DNA of 37,790 nucleotides from an uncultured Ilumatobacter sp. (GTDB taxonomy: Bacteria; Actinomycetota; Acidimicrobiia; Acidimicrobiales; Ilumatobacteraceae): assembly GCA_937919625.1 (NCBI GenBank), contig CALFRK010000062.1, forward strand, positions 1-37,790, written 5' to 3'. The notes under the pieces were generated by a model. The model made no database searches. It saw nothing but the letters and a program-made list of their open reading frames with translations, and was not told the origin of the DNA. The translations under genes and the position numbers were made by a program. How positions within the stretch are numbered: the first letter of the stretch is position 1; each line of letters starts with the position of its first letter. Below are positions 1 to 7,628 of the stretch, piece after piece.

Positions 1-1150
1 GCTTGCGGTCGGTGATGTCGTGCACCACCGAGACGAATCGGCCCGCGTTGATCATTGGTTCAACGTATTGCAGCGACACACTCACCGGGATCAGATGGCC
101 ATCCCTGTGGCGGTGCACGGTGTCGAATCTGAGCTGCTGTTGGGCACCTGCCAACAACGGTGCGATCAACTCCCTGAACTGAACTTCGGTGAACTCCGGT
201 TTGATGTCCCAGGAGCGCATCTGCAACAACTCGGCTTGGGTGTAGCCGAGTCCCTCGGCCGCCCCCAGATTGGCATAGATGTACTGCAACGATTCGCGAT
301 CGATGATGAACACGCTGTCGAGGGTGCGGTCCAGCGATTGCTTGAACAGGCGCAGTTCCTCCGCCCACGCGTGAATATCGGTGACGTCTTGCACCGTGCC
401 GCGCGAGACGAGCGGCGTGCCATCGGCGGCGAAGTCGGTGCTGCACTGCTCCTCGACCCATTTGATGCGACCATCGGGCATCAGCAGGCGGTGGGTGATC
501 GCATAGTCGGCAAGGTCGACGAGCGAGCCGGTGTAAGCCTCATCGACCGATTGGCGATCATCGGGGTGGATGACATTCAAGAACGCTTCATAGGTGGCAC
601 CGAAACCTGCCGTGTCGATCTCGAACAGTTCGTAGATCGTGTCGCTCCAGCACAACTTGCCGGTCACGTGGTCGAGTTCCCAGCTCCCGATCTTGGCGAG
701 CCGCTGAGCCGCGATCAGCCGCGCCTCGCTGTCGGCTAGCTGTTGCTCCCGGAGCGCCCCCTCGGTGACGTCCAACCCGACCACCAAGAACCCGGTGACC
801 TTGCCAGACGTGTCGCGAAGCGTTCGATTGCTCCACTCGATCTGGCGTTCTTCACCGCCACGCGTGACGATCGGGTTGACGTATCGGTCGCGCAAATCTT
901 TCGCTGTGGTGACATCTGTGAGCAGCTCCCTGACCCTGACCTGGTAGCGGTCGGGCAACAAGGTGCTGAACCAATCCTTGCCCTGTAGCTCGTCGAGGTG
1001 ATATCCGGTCAGTTGCTCGAAATAGGCGTTGACATGTTGGATGATGCCGACGGGGTCGAGCAGCACGACGATCACGGGTGTTGCGTCGAACAACTCAAGA
1101 TTGTCGAGCGCTCGCAGGCGTTCGGTTTCGGGTCGTTCTGGCGCCCTCAT
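1..1150 (-). CDS. Multi-PAS sensory protein, C-terminus beyond the window
   Basis: The reading frame is open from an ATG at 1150 to the left edge (383 codons seen), so only the N-terminal part is present. Three PAS domains are visible, at about residues 15-130, 140-260 and 265-383. Each ends in the usual 'D(V/I)T' linker (GLDVTE, TVQDVTD, VHDITDRK); the second has the WxE...HPDD pattern of the PAS_3 type. No membrane segment or signal peptide is seen, so a cytoplasmic sensor is likely. The output domain lies outside the window and could be GGDEF, EAL or histidine kinase. The start is supported by GGAGG 11 nt upstream. It is divergent from hrcA across 194 nt. The ligand of the PAS domains cannot be read from the sequence. 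Confidence 0.85.
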   Translation of the reverse strand, partial: MRAPERPETERLRALDNLELFDATPVIVVLLDPVGIIQHVNAYFEQLTGYHLDELQGKDWFSTLLPDRYQVRVRELLTDVTTAKDLRDRYVNPIVTRGGEERQIEWSNRTLRDTSGKVTGFLVVGLDVTEGALREQQLADSEARLIAAQRLAKIGSWELDHVTGKLCWSDTIYELFEIDTAGFGATYEAFLNVIHPDDRQSVDEAYTGSLVDLADYAITHRLLMPDGRIKWVEEQCSTDFAADGTPLVSRGTVQDVTDIHAWAEELRLFKQSLDRTLDSVFIIDRESLQYIYANLGAAEGLGYTQAELLQMRSWDIKPEFTEVQFRELIAPLLAGAQQQLRFDTVHRHRDGHLIPVSVSLQYVEPMINAGRFVSVVHDITDRK

Positions 1151-1344
1151 GCGGTCTGTCGCCTCCGGGTTCGAAAGTTAAGATTCCACGGTGCTCATCG
1201 CTGAGAGGTATTCCGTGCCTCGCCACCAACGTATTCCGTCTCGGTCGGGGCACCTCGCACCAAACCCGCTCAGGCTCGAATCTTGTCGGCGCCTTGAGAT
1301 TTGAACCCGGGCCGTCTCCGACTCGGTATCCTCGATTGCCAATC

Positions 1345-2367
1345 ATGTTGGACGACCGAAAGACCGCCATTCTCAGTGCTGTCGTGCAGGAATACATCGC
1401 CACGGCACAACCCGTTGGGTCCTCGCACATCGCCGGCGTGTCCGGTGTCGGGGTGTCGTCGGCGACCGTTCGCAACGAGATGGCCGTGCTCGAACAAGAG
1501 GGATATCTAGTTCAGCCGCACACGTCGGCCGGGCGTATCCCAACCGATAAGGGCTACCGCTTCTTCGTTGATCATCTCGCGGCTCCCAGTCAGATCGACG
1601 CTGCGACCACCCGTCAGGTCGGTGAATTCTTCGCCGCCGCGCACGGCCGGCTGGAAGAGATGCTGCACCAAACCTCAGATCTGCTCACCAGGCTGACCCA
1701 CAATGCCGCCGTTGTGCTGGGGCCCAAGGCCGAGGCAGCCACGATCCGCGGCGCCCAGATCGTACGGCTGTCTGCCAACGCAGCGACGGTCGTGCTGGTG
1801 TTCGGCAACGGCAACGTCGAGAGCGAGGTGATCCTCATCGACGACGAAACCCCCGACACCGTGCTGGCTGCCGCCTCTGTGCACCTCGCCAGCACCTTGA
1901 CCGGCGAGACGCTGGGGTCGGTCGGGCCGGTCGACTCATCGGGGTCGATCGGCACGGTGATCGGCACCGGCGACGAACTGACCGACTCGATCTGTGGCGC
2001 CGCGATCGAAGCGATGCGGGCGGTCTCCACCGACGACCATGTGTATGTCGGTGGGGCTTCCACGGTCGCCGACTCGTTCGACGCCGTCGATGTGGTGCGC
2101 CAGGTGCTGCATACACTCGAGCAGCAGTTCGTCGTCGTCTCGTTGGTGCGTGACATCGTCGATCGCGGTATGTCGGTGGCGATCGGTATCGAACACGGTG
2201 TCGAGCCGCTCTCGGCGTGCTCGGTCGTGGTGGCGCCCGTCGTGGTCGACGGTGAGCACCTGGGCTCTGTCGGTGTGCTCGGCCCGACACGAATGAACTA
2301 CCCCCAAGCGCTGGCAACGGTCGACATGGTGAGCAACCGTCTCGGCCGACGACTCGGAGAAAGCTGA
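1345..2367 (+). CDS. hrcA: Heat-inducible transcription repressor HrcA
   Basis: 340 residues, the normal length for HrcA, which represses chaperone genes by binding CIRCE operators. The N-terminal winged helix (residues about 1-80) has the family pattern: DRKTAILSAVVQEYI, QPVGSS, SSATVRNEMAVLEQEGYL and HTSAGRIPTDKGYR. A GAF-like middle and C-terminal domain follows, ending in VLGPTRMNYPQALATVDMVS, a strong HrcA signature. The ATG at 1345 is chosen because the HrcA homology begins there; the frame is open further upstream but that part is not HrcA-like. The gene ends directly against dnaJ (TGA at 2365-2367, ATG at 2368), so the two are co-transcribed. I see no CIRCE palindrome before it. Confidence 0.95.
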   Translation: MLDDRKTAILSAVVQEYIATAQPVGSSHIAGVSGVGVSSATVRNEMAVLEQEGYLVQPHTSAGRIPTDKGYRFFVDHLAAPSQIDAATTRQVGEFFAAAHGRLEEMLHQTSDLLTRLTHNAAVVLGPKAEAATIRGAQIVRLSANAATVVLVFGNGNVESEVILIDDETPDTVLAAASVHLASTLTGETLGSVGPVDSSGSIGTVIGTGDELTDSICGAAIEAMRAVSTDDHVYVGGASTVADSFDAVDVVRQVLHTLEQQFVVVSLVRDIVDRGMSVAIGIEHGVEPLSACSVVVAPVVVDGEHLGSVGVLGPTRMNYPQALATVDMVSNRLGRRLGES

Positions 2368-3507
2368 ATGGCCACCGACTACTACAAACTGATCGGTGTG
2401 TCGCGCTCGGCGAGCGCTGACGAAATCAAGAAGGCATATCGCAAGCGGGCGCGCCAGTTGCACCCCGACGCCAACCCCGACAACCCTGAGGCCGGCGAGC
2501 AGTTCAAGGAGCTTTCGAAGGCGTACGCAGTGCTGTCCGACGATCAGCAGCGGGCCCGCTACGACCAGTTCGGTGAAGCGGGCGTCGGCGGCGCCGGAGG
2601 CGGCCCGTCGATGAACGACATGTTCAGCGGGGGAGGGCTAGGCGACATCTTCGACGCCTTCTTCGGTGGTGGTGGTGGCGGACCATTCGGTGGCGGCGGG
2701 CAGCGTGGACCGACCGGTCCACCGCGCGGCCAAGACATGGAGATCGCGGTCGCGATCACGTTCGAGCAGTCGGTGTTCGGCGGCCAGATCCCGATCGACA
2801 TCAAGCTTCCGCAAACCTGTGATCAGTGCGATGGCGTCGGTGCCGGTGAGGGCACCAAGCCGGTTACCTGCTCCGACTGCAGCGGGGCCGGCCAGGTGCG
2901 TCGTGTTCGCCAGAGCGTGCTCGGGCAGATGGTTTCGACCAGTCCGTGCCCGCGGTGTGGAGGGATGGGCGAGATCATCACGACACCGTGCACAAAGTGC
3001 CGTGGCGAGGGCCGGGTCACCACCGACACCACGTACCAGGTCGATGTGCCAGCCGGTGTCGTCGACGGCAGCACGCTGCGTCTCACGCGGCGGGGCGCGG
3101 CGGGCCCACGCGGCGGTGGGCCGGGTGATCTGTATGTGCACCTTCGTGTCCGTGCCCACGAGCGTTACCGGCGCGAAGACGACGACCTGGTCACCGAGGT
3201 CACGGTCTCGATCGCCCAGGCGACGCTTGGCACCAAGATCGATCTGGCAACCCTCGACGGCAACGAGGACCTTGTCGTTCCGCCAGGCACACAGCCCGAG
3301 CATCAGTTCGTGTTGCGTGGGCGCGGTGTGCCCCGCCTGCACGGCCGCGGGCGCGGCGATTTGCGGGCGATCGTGCGGGTCGAGGTGCCGACCAAGCTGT
3401 CGAGTGCCGAAACCGATCTGTTGCGCTCGTTTGCCGAACAGCGCGGCGAAGAGGTCGGCGAACACGGCACCAGCCTGTTCTCCAAGATCAAGTCCGCGTT
3501 CTCGTGA
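2368..3507 (+). CDS. dnaJ: Chaperone protein DnaJ
   Basis: 379 residues. DnaJ is the co-chaperone that stimulates DnaK ATPase and delivers substrates. The J domain (1-70) carries the HPD motif (LHPDAN). A Gly/Phe-rich linker (about 75-120) follows, then four CxxCxGxG zinc-finger repeats: CDQCDGVG, CSDCSGAG, CPRCGGMG and CTKCRGEG. The C-terminal beta domains complete the protein, which is full length. It starts one base after the hrcA stop, with GGAGA in the end of hrcA as ribosome site. Its stop overlaps the rsmE start by 4 nt. The hrcA-dnaJ-rsmE order is common in actinobacteria, where this copy is often the second DnaJ, away from dnaK-grpE; no dnaK is in the window. Confidence 0.96.
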   Translation: MATDYYKLIGVSRSASADEIKKAYRKRARQLHPDANPDNPEAGEQFKELSKAYAVLSDDQQRARYDQFGEAGVGGAGGGPSMNDMFSGGGLGDIFDAFFGGGGGGPFGGGGQRGPTGPPRGQDMEIAVAITFEQSVFGGQIPIDIKLPQTCDQCDGVGAGEGTKPVTCSDCSGAGQVRRVRQSVLGQMVSTSPCPRCGGMGEIITTPCTKCRGEGRVTTDTTYQVDVPAGVVDGSTLRLTRRGAAGPRGGGPGDLYVHLRVRAHERYRREDDDLVTEVTVSIAQATLGTKIDLATLDGNEDLVVPPGTQPEHQFVLRGRGVPRLHGRGRGDLRAIVRVEVPTKLSSAETDLLRSFAEQRGEEVGEHGTSLFSKIKSAFS

Positions 3508-4184
3508 CGCCGGCGGCCGCCGAGTTGTTGCGCCGGGCGGCCGCACATGTGTTGATCGACAATGTCGACACGCCGGTTCTCGACGACCAGTCCAGCCATC
3601 ACGTCTTTCGTGTGTTGCGCGTTTGCGACGGCGAACCGATCACTGTCACCGACGGTCGTGGCGCGTGGCGTCAATGTCGTGCCGTCGGTGGCCTGATCGA
3701 ACCCACCGGCGAGCAACGGTTCGAACCCGCCGCGGTCGGTCCGCTCACGATCGCGTTCGCGATTCCCAAACACGACCGACCCGAGTGGATCGTGCAAAAG
3801 CTCACCGAGCTCGGCGTCGACCGGATTGTGTTGCTGCACGCCGAACGCTCGGTTGTGCGATGGGAACCCACACGTGCCGACAAGCATCTCGCCAAGCTGC
3901 GGCGGGTGACCGAGGAGGCGCTGCAACAGTCGCGTCGGGTGTGGTTGCCGGTGATCGAGGGCCCGGTCGCCTCGGTTGATCTGTTGGGCCACGCCGTGGT
4001 CGCCGAACCGGGGGGTCGCGGCCTGACGCCTGACGATCGGGTAATCGCCATCGGACCCGAGGGTGGATGGTCGCCAAACGAGCTCGACCTCGCAGCCGGG
4101 CAGGTTACGTTGGGGTCGACCGTGCTGCGTGTCGAGACCGCAGCGCTGGCTGCCGCGGTGCGGGCAAGCCAACACTCAACGTGA
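3504..4184 (+). CDS. rsmE: 16S rRNA (uracil(1498)-N3)-methyltransferase RsmE
   Basis: 226 residues. RsmE uses SAM to methylate N3 of U1498 in 16S rRNA. The N-terminal PUA-like part (SSHHVFRVLRVCDGEPITVTDGRG) and the C-terminal SPOUT knot are both seen. The knot has the family motifs AIGPEGGWSPNEL and LGSTVLRVETAALAA, which form the SAM-binding trefoil; the helix TEEALQQSRR is also typical. The GTG start at 3504 overlaps the dnaJ stop (GTGA), so translation is coupled. The length matches family members (about 240) with a slightly short C-terminus. Confidence 0.95.
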   Translation: MTPAAAELLRRAAAHVLIDNVDTPVLDDQSSHHVFRVLRVCDGEPITVTDGRGAWRQCRAVGGLIEPTGEQRFEPAAVGPLTIAFAIPKHDRPEWIVQKLTELGVDRIVLLHAERSVVRWEPTRADKHLAKLRRVTEEALQQSRRVWLPVIEGPVASVDLLGHAVVAEPGGRGLTPDDRVIAIGPEGGWSPNELDLAAGQVTLGSTVLRVETAALAAAVRASQHST

Positions 4185-4211
4185 GATTCAGAGGAATATG
4201 TGGTCGTTTCG

Positions 4212-4226
4212 TCACGCAGTGCGTCA
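4212..4226. promoter_or_regulatory. BldD-box-like palindrome upstream of bldD
   Basis: The sequence TCACGCAGTGCGTCA is a near-perfect palindrome 57 nt before the bldD start. Each half fits the half-sites of the Streptomyces BldD box as I know it (TnACnC and GnGTnA), but the spacer here is 3 nt rather than 1. BldD is known to repress its own gene in Streptomyces, so autoregulation is a reasonable inference. Confidence 0.45.
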
Positions 4227-4282
4227 AAGGTGGCAGACTGTACCCGGCCACGATGTAGCGAATGAAGAGGTGGGGAGTCGCC

Positions 4283-4792
4283 ATGGACTTTTTGGATGAA
4301 CAAGATGACGCCAGGTATAGCGTTCAGGTAGGCGAACGCCTCAGGGCGATCCGCAAACAGAAGCGTTTGTCCCTGCACGACGTCGAAGCCCAGTCGACCC
4401 AAGAGTTCAAGGCGTCCGTACTCGGCGCTTACGAGCGCGGCGAGCGAGCATTGTCGCTGCCGCGCCTCGATCGGCTCGCCCAGTTCTATCGAGTGCCGGT
4501 CGACCAGTTGCTGCCGCGCCGCGCTGACGATCCGGGTAGTCCCGAAGACACCACAGGCGTTCGGCCCAAGCTGGCGATCGACATCTTGAAGCTGATGCAG
4601 CTGTCGGGTGCCCCGTTCGAGATGCTCACCAGGTTCCTGCGCATGATCCAGGTTCAACGCCAAGACTTCAACGGTCGAGTGCTCACGATCCGCGCCGACG
4701 ACAAGCGGGCGATCGCGGCGATGCTCGACATTCCCGTCGACCAGGTGGCCTTGCGGCTCGAGGCGCTCGACCTCGTGTTTCGGCCGGCCTGA
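4283..4792 (+). CDS. bldD: BldD-family regulator, c-di-GMP-responsive
   Basis: 169 residues, very close to Streptomyces BldD (about 167). BldD is the actinobacterial master repressor of development, which dimerises around a tetramer of cyclic-di-GMP. Residues 14-78 form the HTH_3/XRE domain (GERLRAIRKQKRLSLHDVEAQS, GAYERGERALSLPRLDRLAQFY, VDQLLP). Residues 95-165 match the BldD C-terminal domain. The c-di-GMP signature RxD-X8-RxxD is intact: R126, D128, then R137 and D140 (RQD...RADD). The ATG at 4283 is preferred over the one at 4262 because GGGGAG lies just before it. hemW follows 12 nt later. In non-sporulating Acidimicrobiia the target genes are unknown. Confidence 0.88.
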   Translation: MDFLDEQDDARYSVQVGERLRAIRKQKRLSLHDVEAQSTQEFKASVLGAYERGERALSLPRLDRLAQFYRVPVDQLLPRRADDPGSPEDTTGVRPKLAIDILKLMQLSGAPFEMLTRFLRMIQVQRQDFNGRVLTIRADDKRAIAAMLDIPVDQVALRLEALDLVFRPA

Positions 4793-4804
4793 TTCACTGG
4801 CCGC

Positions 4805-5878
4805 ATGGCCGACCAGCCTGGCGAACCCTTCGGGGTGTACATCCACATCCCGTTCTGCGCCTCGAAATGTGGCTATTGCGCGTTCGCCACGTGGACCGAC
4901 CGCCATCATCTGACCGGTGCCTATCTCGGCGCTCTACATGCAGATATCAGGCAAGCGATCCAGCACGGCATGCCGGTGGCGAGCAGCATCTTCGTCGGCG
5001 GGGGCACACCGTCGATGCTCGACGGCACCGAGCTCGGGGCGGTGATCTCGGCGATCCCTGTGACCGCCGATGCCGAGGTCACGGTCGAGTGCAATCCCGA
5101 CAATGTCAGCGTCGAGTTGCTGCGGCGCTATGTCGATGTCGGCGTCAACCGTGTCAGCGTCGGGGTGCAATCGATGGCGACCCATGTGCTCGGCATGCTG
5201 GGCCGACAACACGATCAGCGCAACGTCGAGATCGCTGTCGATGCAATCCGCAGTGTCGGTCTGCCGACGTTCAATCTCGATGTGATCTATGGCGCAGCCG
5301 GCGAGTCGGTCGCCGATTGGGAACACACGGTGAGGTCGATCGTCGCCCTCGATCCGCCCCACGTCTCGGCCTATGCGCTGACGGTCGAGGCCGGCACACC
5401 GCTCGCCGAGCAGCCGGATCGTCATCCCGACGACGATGACCAAGCCGACAAGTACGAACTGGTCGACGACCTGTTGAGCGCCGCCGGTCTGGAGAACTAC
5501 GAGATCTCGAACTGGTCCCGGCCAGGGCATGAGTGCCGCCACAACATTCTGTATTGGCGCCAGCAGAACTATCGCGGGTTCGGCTGCGCCGCCCATTCCC
5601 ACAGCGACGGCAGACGCTGGTGGAACGTCCGCACGCCCGATCGCTACATCGACCTGGTGGCCTCGGCACAGTCGACCGAGGCGGCAGGGGAGACCCTCGA
5701 CGAACCGACCCGCCGGTTCGAGCAAATGGAACTACTGCTCAGGATGCGCGACGGCGTGCCGCTCGATGCCCTCGCCGGCGACGAAATGCCGGGGCTTGTC
5801 GAACGTGTTGGCGATCGGTGGGTGCTCACCCGATCTGGCCGCCTGATGGCGAACGAGATCAGCACCCGCCTGCACTGA
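4805..5878 (+). CDS. hemW: Radical SAM haem chaperone HemW
   Basis: 357 residues. HemW binds a 4Fe-4S cluster and haem, and is thought to insert haem into target proteins; it is often mis-annotated as oxygen-independent coproporphyrinogen oxidase. The cluster motif CASKCGYC gives C18, C22 and C25. GGGTPS follows at about 65, then VECNPDN and GVNRVSVGVQS. The HemW-type HNxxYW...YxGFG...AHS block (HNILYWRQQNYRGFGCAAHS) comes near residue 245. A C-terminal winged-helix part ends the protein. The CxC fourth cysteine of true HemN is absent (CAF), which favours HemW. The presence of two predicted haem sensors nearby is suggestive, but a functional link is inference. Confidence 0.9.
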   Translation: MADQPGEPFGVYIHIPFCASKCGYCAFATWTDRHHLTGAYLGALHADIRQAIQHGMPVASSIFVGGGTPSMLDGTELGAVISAIPVTADAEVTVECNPDNVSVELLRRYVDVGVNRVSVGVQSMATHVLGMLGRQHDQRNVEIAVDAIRSVGLPTFNLDVIYGAAGESVADWEHTVRSIVALDPPHVSAYALTVEAGTPLAEQPDRHPDDDDQADKYELVDDLLSAAGLENYEISNWSRPGHECRHNILYWRQQNYRGFGCAAHSHSDGRRWWNVRTPDRYIDLVASAQSTEAAGETLDEPTRRFEQMELLLRMRDGVPLDALAGDEMPGLVERVGDRWVLTRSGRLMANEISTRLH

Positions 5879-5892
5879 CGGATCCCACATTG

Positions 5893-5964
5893 GGCAAGCA
5901 ACGGCAGCGGCCCGTAGCGGGTGTGCTGACAGGCGCCCCACTCGGGTGCCGAGGCCCGCTTGCC
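5893..5964 (+). other. Structured intergenic element after hemW
   Basis: GGCAAGC (5893-5899) pairs perfectly with GCTTGCC (5958-5964). They enclose CCCG-TAG-CGGG (5911-5921) and a 7-bp hairpin GGCGCCC/GGGTGCC (5932-5938 with 5944-5950, one G-T pair, loop CACTC). There is no T-run, so it is not a classic terminator. It may be a factor-dependent 3' end for hemW or a small structured RNA. GC content alone makes such pairings fairly easy. Confidence 0.35.
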
Positions 5965-6067
5965 GCTGTTCAGCAGTGCGCCGACGTCGATCAGGGCGAG
6001 TTCGCCCGGTGGCGCTGTTCGAGGGTGTGAGGGCGGCGTCACGCCTGGTAGCGTACGCATCCGCTAC

Positions 6068-6144
6068 GGGCGTATGGCTCAGTTGGTTAGAGCGCATCCA
6101 TGACACGGATGAGGCCGTGGGTTCGATTCCCTCTACGCCCACCA
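6068..6144 (+). tRNA. tRNA-Val (anticodon GAC)
   Basis: A full cloverleaf of 77 nt with CCA encoded. The 7-bp acceptor stem is GGGCGTA/TACGCCC, the D stem GCTC/GAGC, and the anticodon stem CATCC/GGATG with loop ATGACAC, giving anticodon GAC at 6102-6104. The T loop is TTCGATT. The T stem (GTGGG/CCCTC) holds one T-T mismatch at its second pair, a small oddity. A strong terminator follows at once, so it is a single-tRNA transcript. Confidence 0.95.
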
Positions 6145-6178
6145 AGAAACCCCAGGTCGCACGGCCTGGGGTTTTCTT
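6145..6178 (+). terminator. Rho-independent terminator of tRNA-Val
   Basis: AAGAAACCCCAGG pairs with CCTGGGGTTTTCTT around an 8-nt loop. The U-rich 3' arm lies directly behind the GC stem. It starts one base after the tRNA CCA end. The symmetric A-run and T-run mean it could also work on the other strand. Confidence 0.85.
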
Positions 6179-6221
6179 GATGCAGGCGATGTACGTACCT
6201 TTGGCGCTAGATTTGTCTGAT

Positions 6222-6249
6222 CGATGACATCTGAACGATGACATCTGAA
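6222..6249 (+). repeat. 14-bp tandem duplication upstream of the H-NOX gene
   Basis: CGATGACATCTGAA occurs twice in a row (6222-6235 and 6236-6249), followed by a third partial start (CGACGA). It sits 49 nt before the H-NOX start, just after a possible -10 (TAGATT, 6208-6213). A direct-repeat operator or a leader duplication are both possible. Confidence 0.7.
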
Positions 6250-6297
6250 CGACGAGACGGGCACCTTCCGGGATCCCGTCAGTACGGAGAGGCCGGC

Positions 6298-6837
6298 GTG
6301 AAGGGCATCGTTTTCACCGAGTTCATCGAGATGGTCGAGACCAAGTTCTCGACCGAGATCTCCGACGACATCATCGAGTCGAGTGATCTGCCCTCCGGAG
6401 GTGTGTACACGTCGGTCGGCACCTACTCGTCAGACGAGATGACTCTGCTCGTCACTGCACTGTCGGCCTGTACCGGGGTGCCGGTGCCCGAGTTGCTGAA
6501 AACCTATGGCTGCCATCTTTTCGAGCGGTTCTTCGCGCTGCATCCGCAGTTCTTCAGTACGACGACCGACCTGCTCACTTTTCTCTCGGGGATCGAGACC
6601 GTCATCCACACCGAGGTGCACAAGCTGTACCCCGAGGCCGAGCTGCCCTCGTTCGACATCTCGTCGACATCGCCGACCGAGATTCAGATGGTGTACCGGT
6701 CGGCACGCCATCTCGAAGATCTGGCCGAGGGATTGCTTGAAGGAGCGGCCGCCCACTTTGGCGAAGCAGTCGACATCGAGCGGCACACGATCGGCGACGA
6801 GAGTGGAGCGGTGCGTTTCACCGTGTCGCTGACATGA
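6298..6837 (+). CDS. H-NOX (haem NO-binding) sensor protein
   Basis: 179 residues, the size of a stand-alone H-NOX/HNOB domain, which binds ferrous haem and senses NO (or O2). The N-terminus VKGIVFTEFIEMVETKFS fits the family start. The haem-propionate motif YxSxR is intact as Y133, S135, R137 (YRSAR). The proximal haem ligand should be His104 (IETVIHTEVHKLYP). The residue five after R137, which is Tyr in O2-binding H-NOX such as that of Thermoanaerobacter, is Leu142 here, arguing for NO rather than O2 sensing. The GTG at 6298 is preferred because GGAGAGG precedes it and homology begins there; an ATG at 6238 is possible. Its end overlaps the GGDEF gene by 4 nt (ATGA), the usual arrangement for an H-NOX with its partner enzyme. 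Confidence 0.9.
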   Translation: MKGIVFTEFIEMVETKFSTEISDDIIESSDLPSGGVYTSVGTYSSDEMTLLVTALSACTGVPVPELLKTYGCHLFERFFALHPQFFSTTTDLLTFLSGIETVIHTEVHKLYPEAELPSFDISSTSPTEIQMVYRSARHLEDLAEGLLEGAAAHFGEAVDIERHTIGDESGAVRFTVSLT

Positions 6838-7514
6838 ACGATGATGATGCTGCCGTAGCGGCATCATCCGCTCCCGACGCCGAGATTGCACGTTTGCAGC
6901 GACGGGTCGAACGAGAACGGGCCGCTCGCAAGCAGGCCGAACGGATCATCGAGGACAAGAGTCGCCAGCTCTGGGAAGCGAACAAGAAGCTCGATGAGGC
7001 CGTGCGACGCCTCGACGAACTTGCCACCCATGATCCTCTCACCGGGCTGTGCAACCGGCGAGGGCTCGAAGATTGGCTCAGGATGTGGCGCGGGCGGATC
7101 GAACGCACCGGAACTCGTGTTGCTGTGGTCAGCCTCGACCTCGACCATTTCAAGGCGGTGAACGACTCGCTCGGCCATGCCGGTGGCGACGAGTTATTGC
7201 AGGTGGTCGCACAGCGATTGACCCAGTGTGCACGTCCGACCGATGTGGTCGTGCGGCTTGGCGGTGACGAGCTGCTGGTCGTGCTCGATGCCGTGCACGA
7301 CATCGACGACGCAGTCGCCGTCGCGGAACGGATGCATCATGTGCTCACCGAGGGTGTGACGATCGGAGGCGTCGACATCCACCCCGAGTCGAGCATGGGC
7401 GTGGCGCTTCTCCTAGACGGCGAAGATCCAGCCAAGGCCATCACCCGAGCCGACAAAGCGCTCTACCGTGCTAAGCAGGATGGTCGCGGACGGATCGTCG
7501 CCGATCGGTCCTGA
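6834..7514 (+). CDS. GGDEF-domain diguanylate cyclase, H-NOX partner
   Basis: 226 residues, soluble. It should make cyclic-di-GMP from two GTP. Residues 16-62 form a charged signalling coiled coil (RVERERAARKQAERIIEDKS), a linker common in H-NOX-coupled enzymes. The GGDEF domain (about 65-222) has DPLTGLCNR, LDLDHFKAVND, GHAGGDELL, and the active-site loop RLGGDEL at 141-147. The last residue is Leu instead of Phe, a non-canonical variant that may still be active. The inhibitory I-site RxxD is present as R134-P-T-D137, five residues before GGDEL as in product-inhibited cyclases. Translation is coupled to H-NOX by an ATGA overlap, so the two proteins probably form a complex. Confidence 0.93.
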   Translation: MNDDDAAVAASSAPDAEIARLQRRVERERAARKQAERIIEDKSRQLWEANKKLDEAVRRLDELATHDPLTGLCNRRGLEDWLRMWRGRIERTGTRVAVVSLDLDHFKAVNDSLGHAGGDELLQVVAQRLTQCARPTDVVVRLGGDELLVVLDAVHDIDDAVAVAERMHHVLTEGVTIGGVDIHPESSMGVALLLDGEDPAKAITRADKALYRAKQDGRGRIVADRS

Positions 7515-7628
7515 CCTGAACGACGTCGCCGATAGGTTGCCGGTGGCGCTCGCTGCCACGGCCAGCCAGAACTCGAGCCCCGCCAGGTAAGTCGCGCCGA
7601 CTGACGTCCGAGCTGTAACTTGTCGAAC

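Noticed and set aside
20-739. Plus-strand frame of 239 codons at the left edge
   Set aside because: It is the antisense of the PAS-domain gene, which has clear homology. Long antisense frames are common in this GC-rich DNA.
1151-1344. CIRCE operator before hrcA
   Set aside because: The canonical TTAGCACTC-N9-GAGTGCTAA is not present. Only a weak AATCT/AGATT pair (1279-1283, 1297-1301) is seen, which is too short to call.
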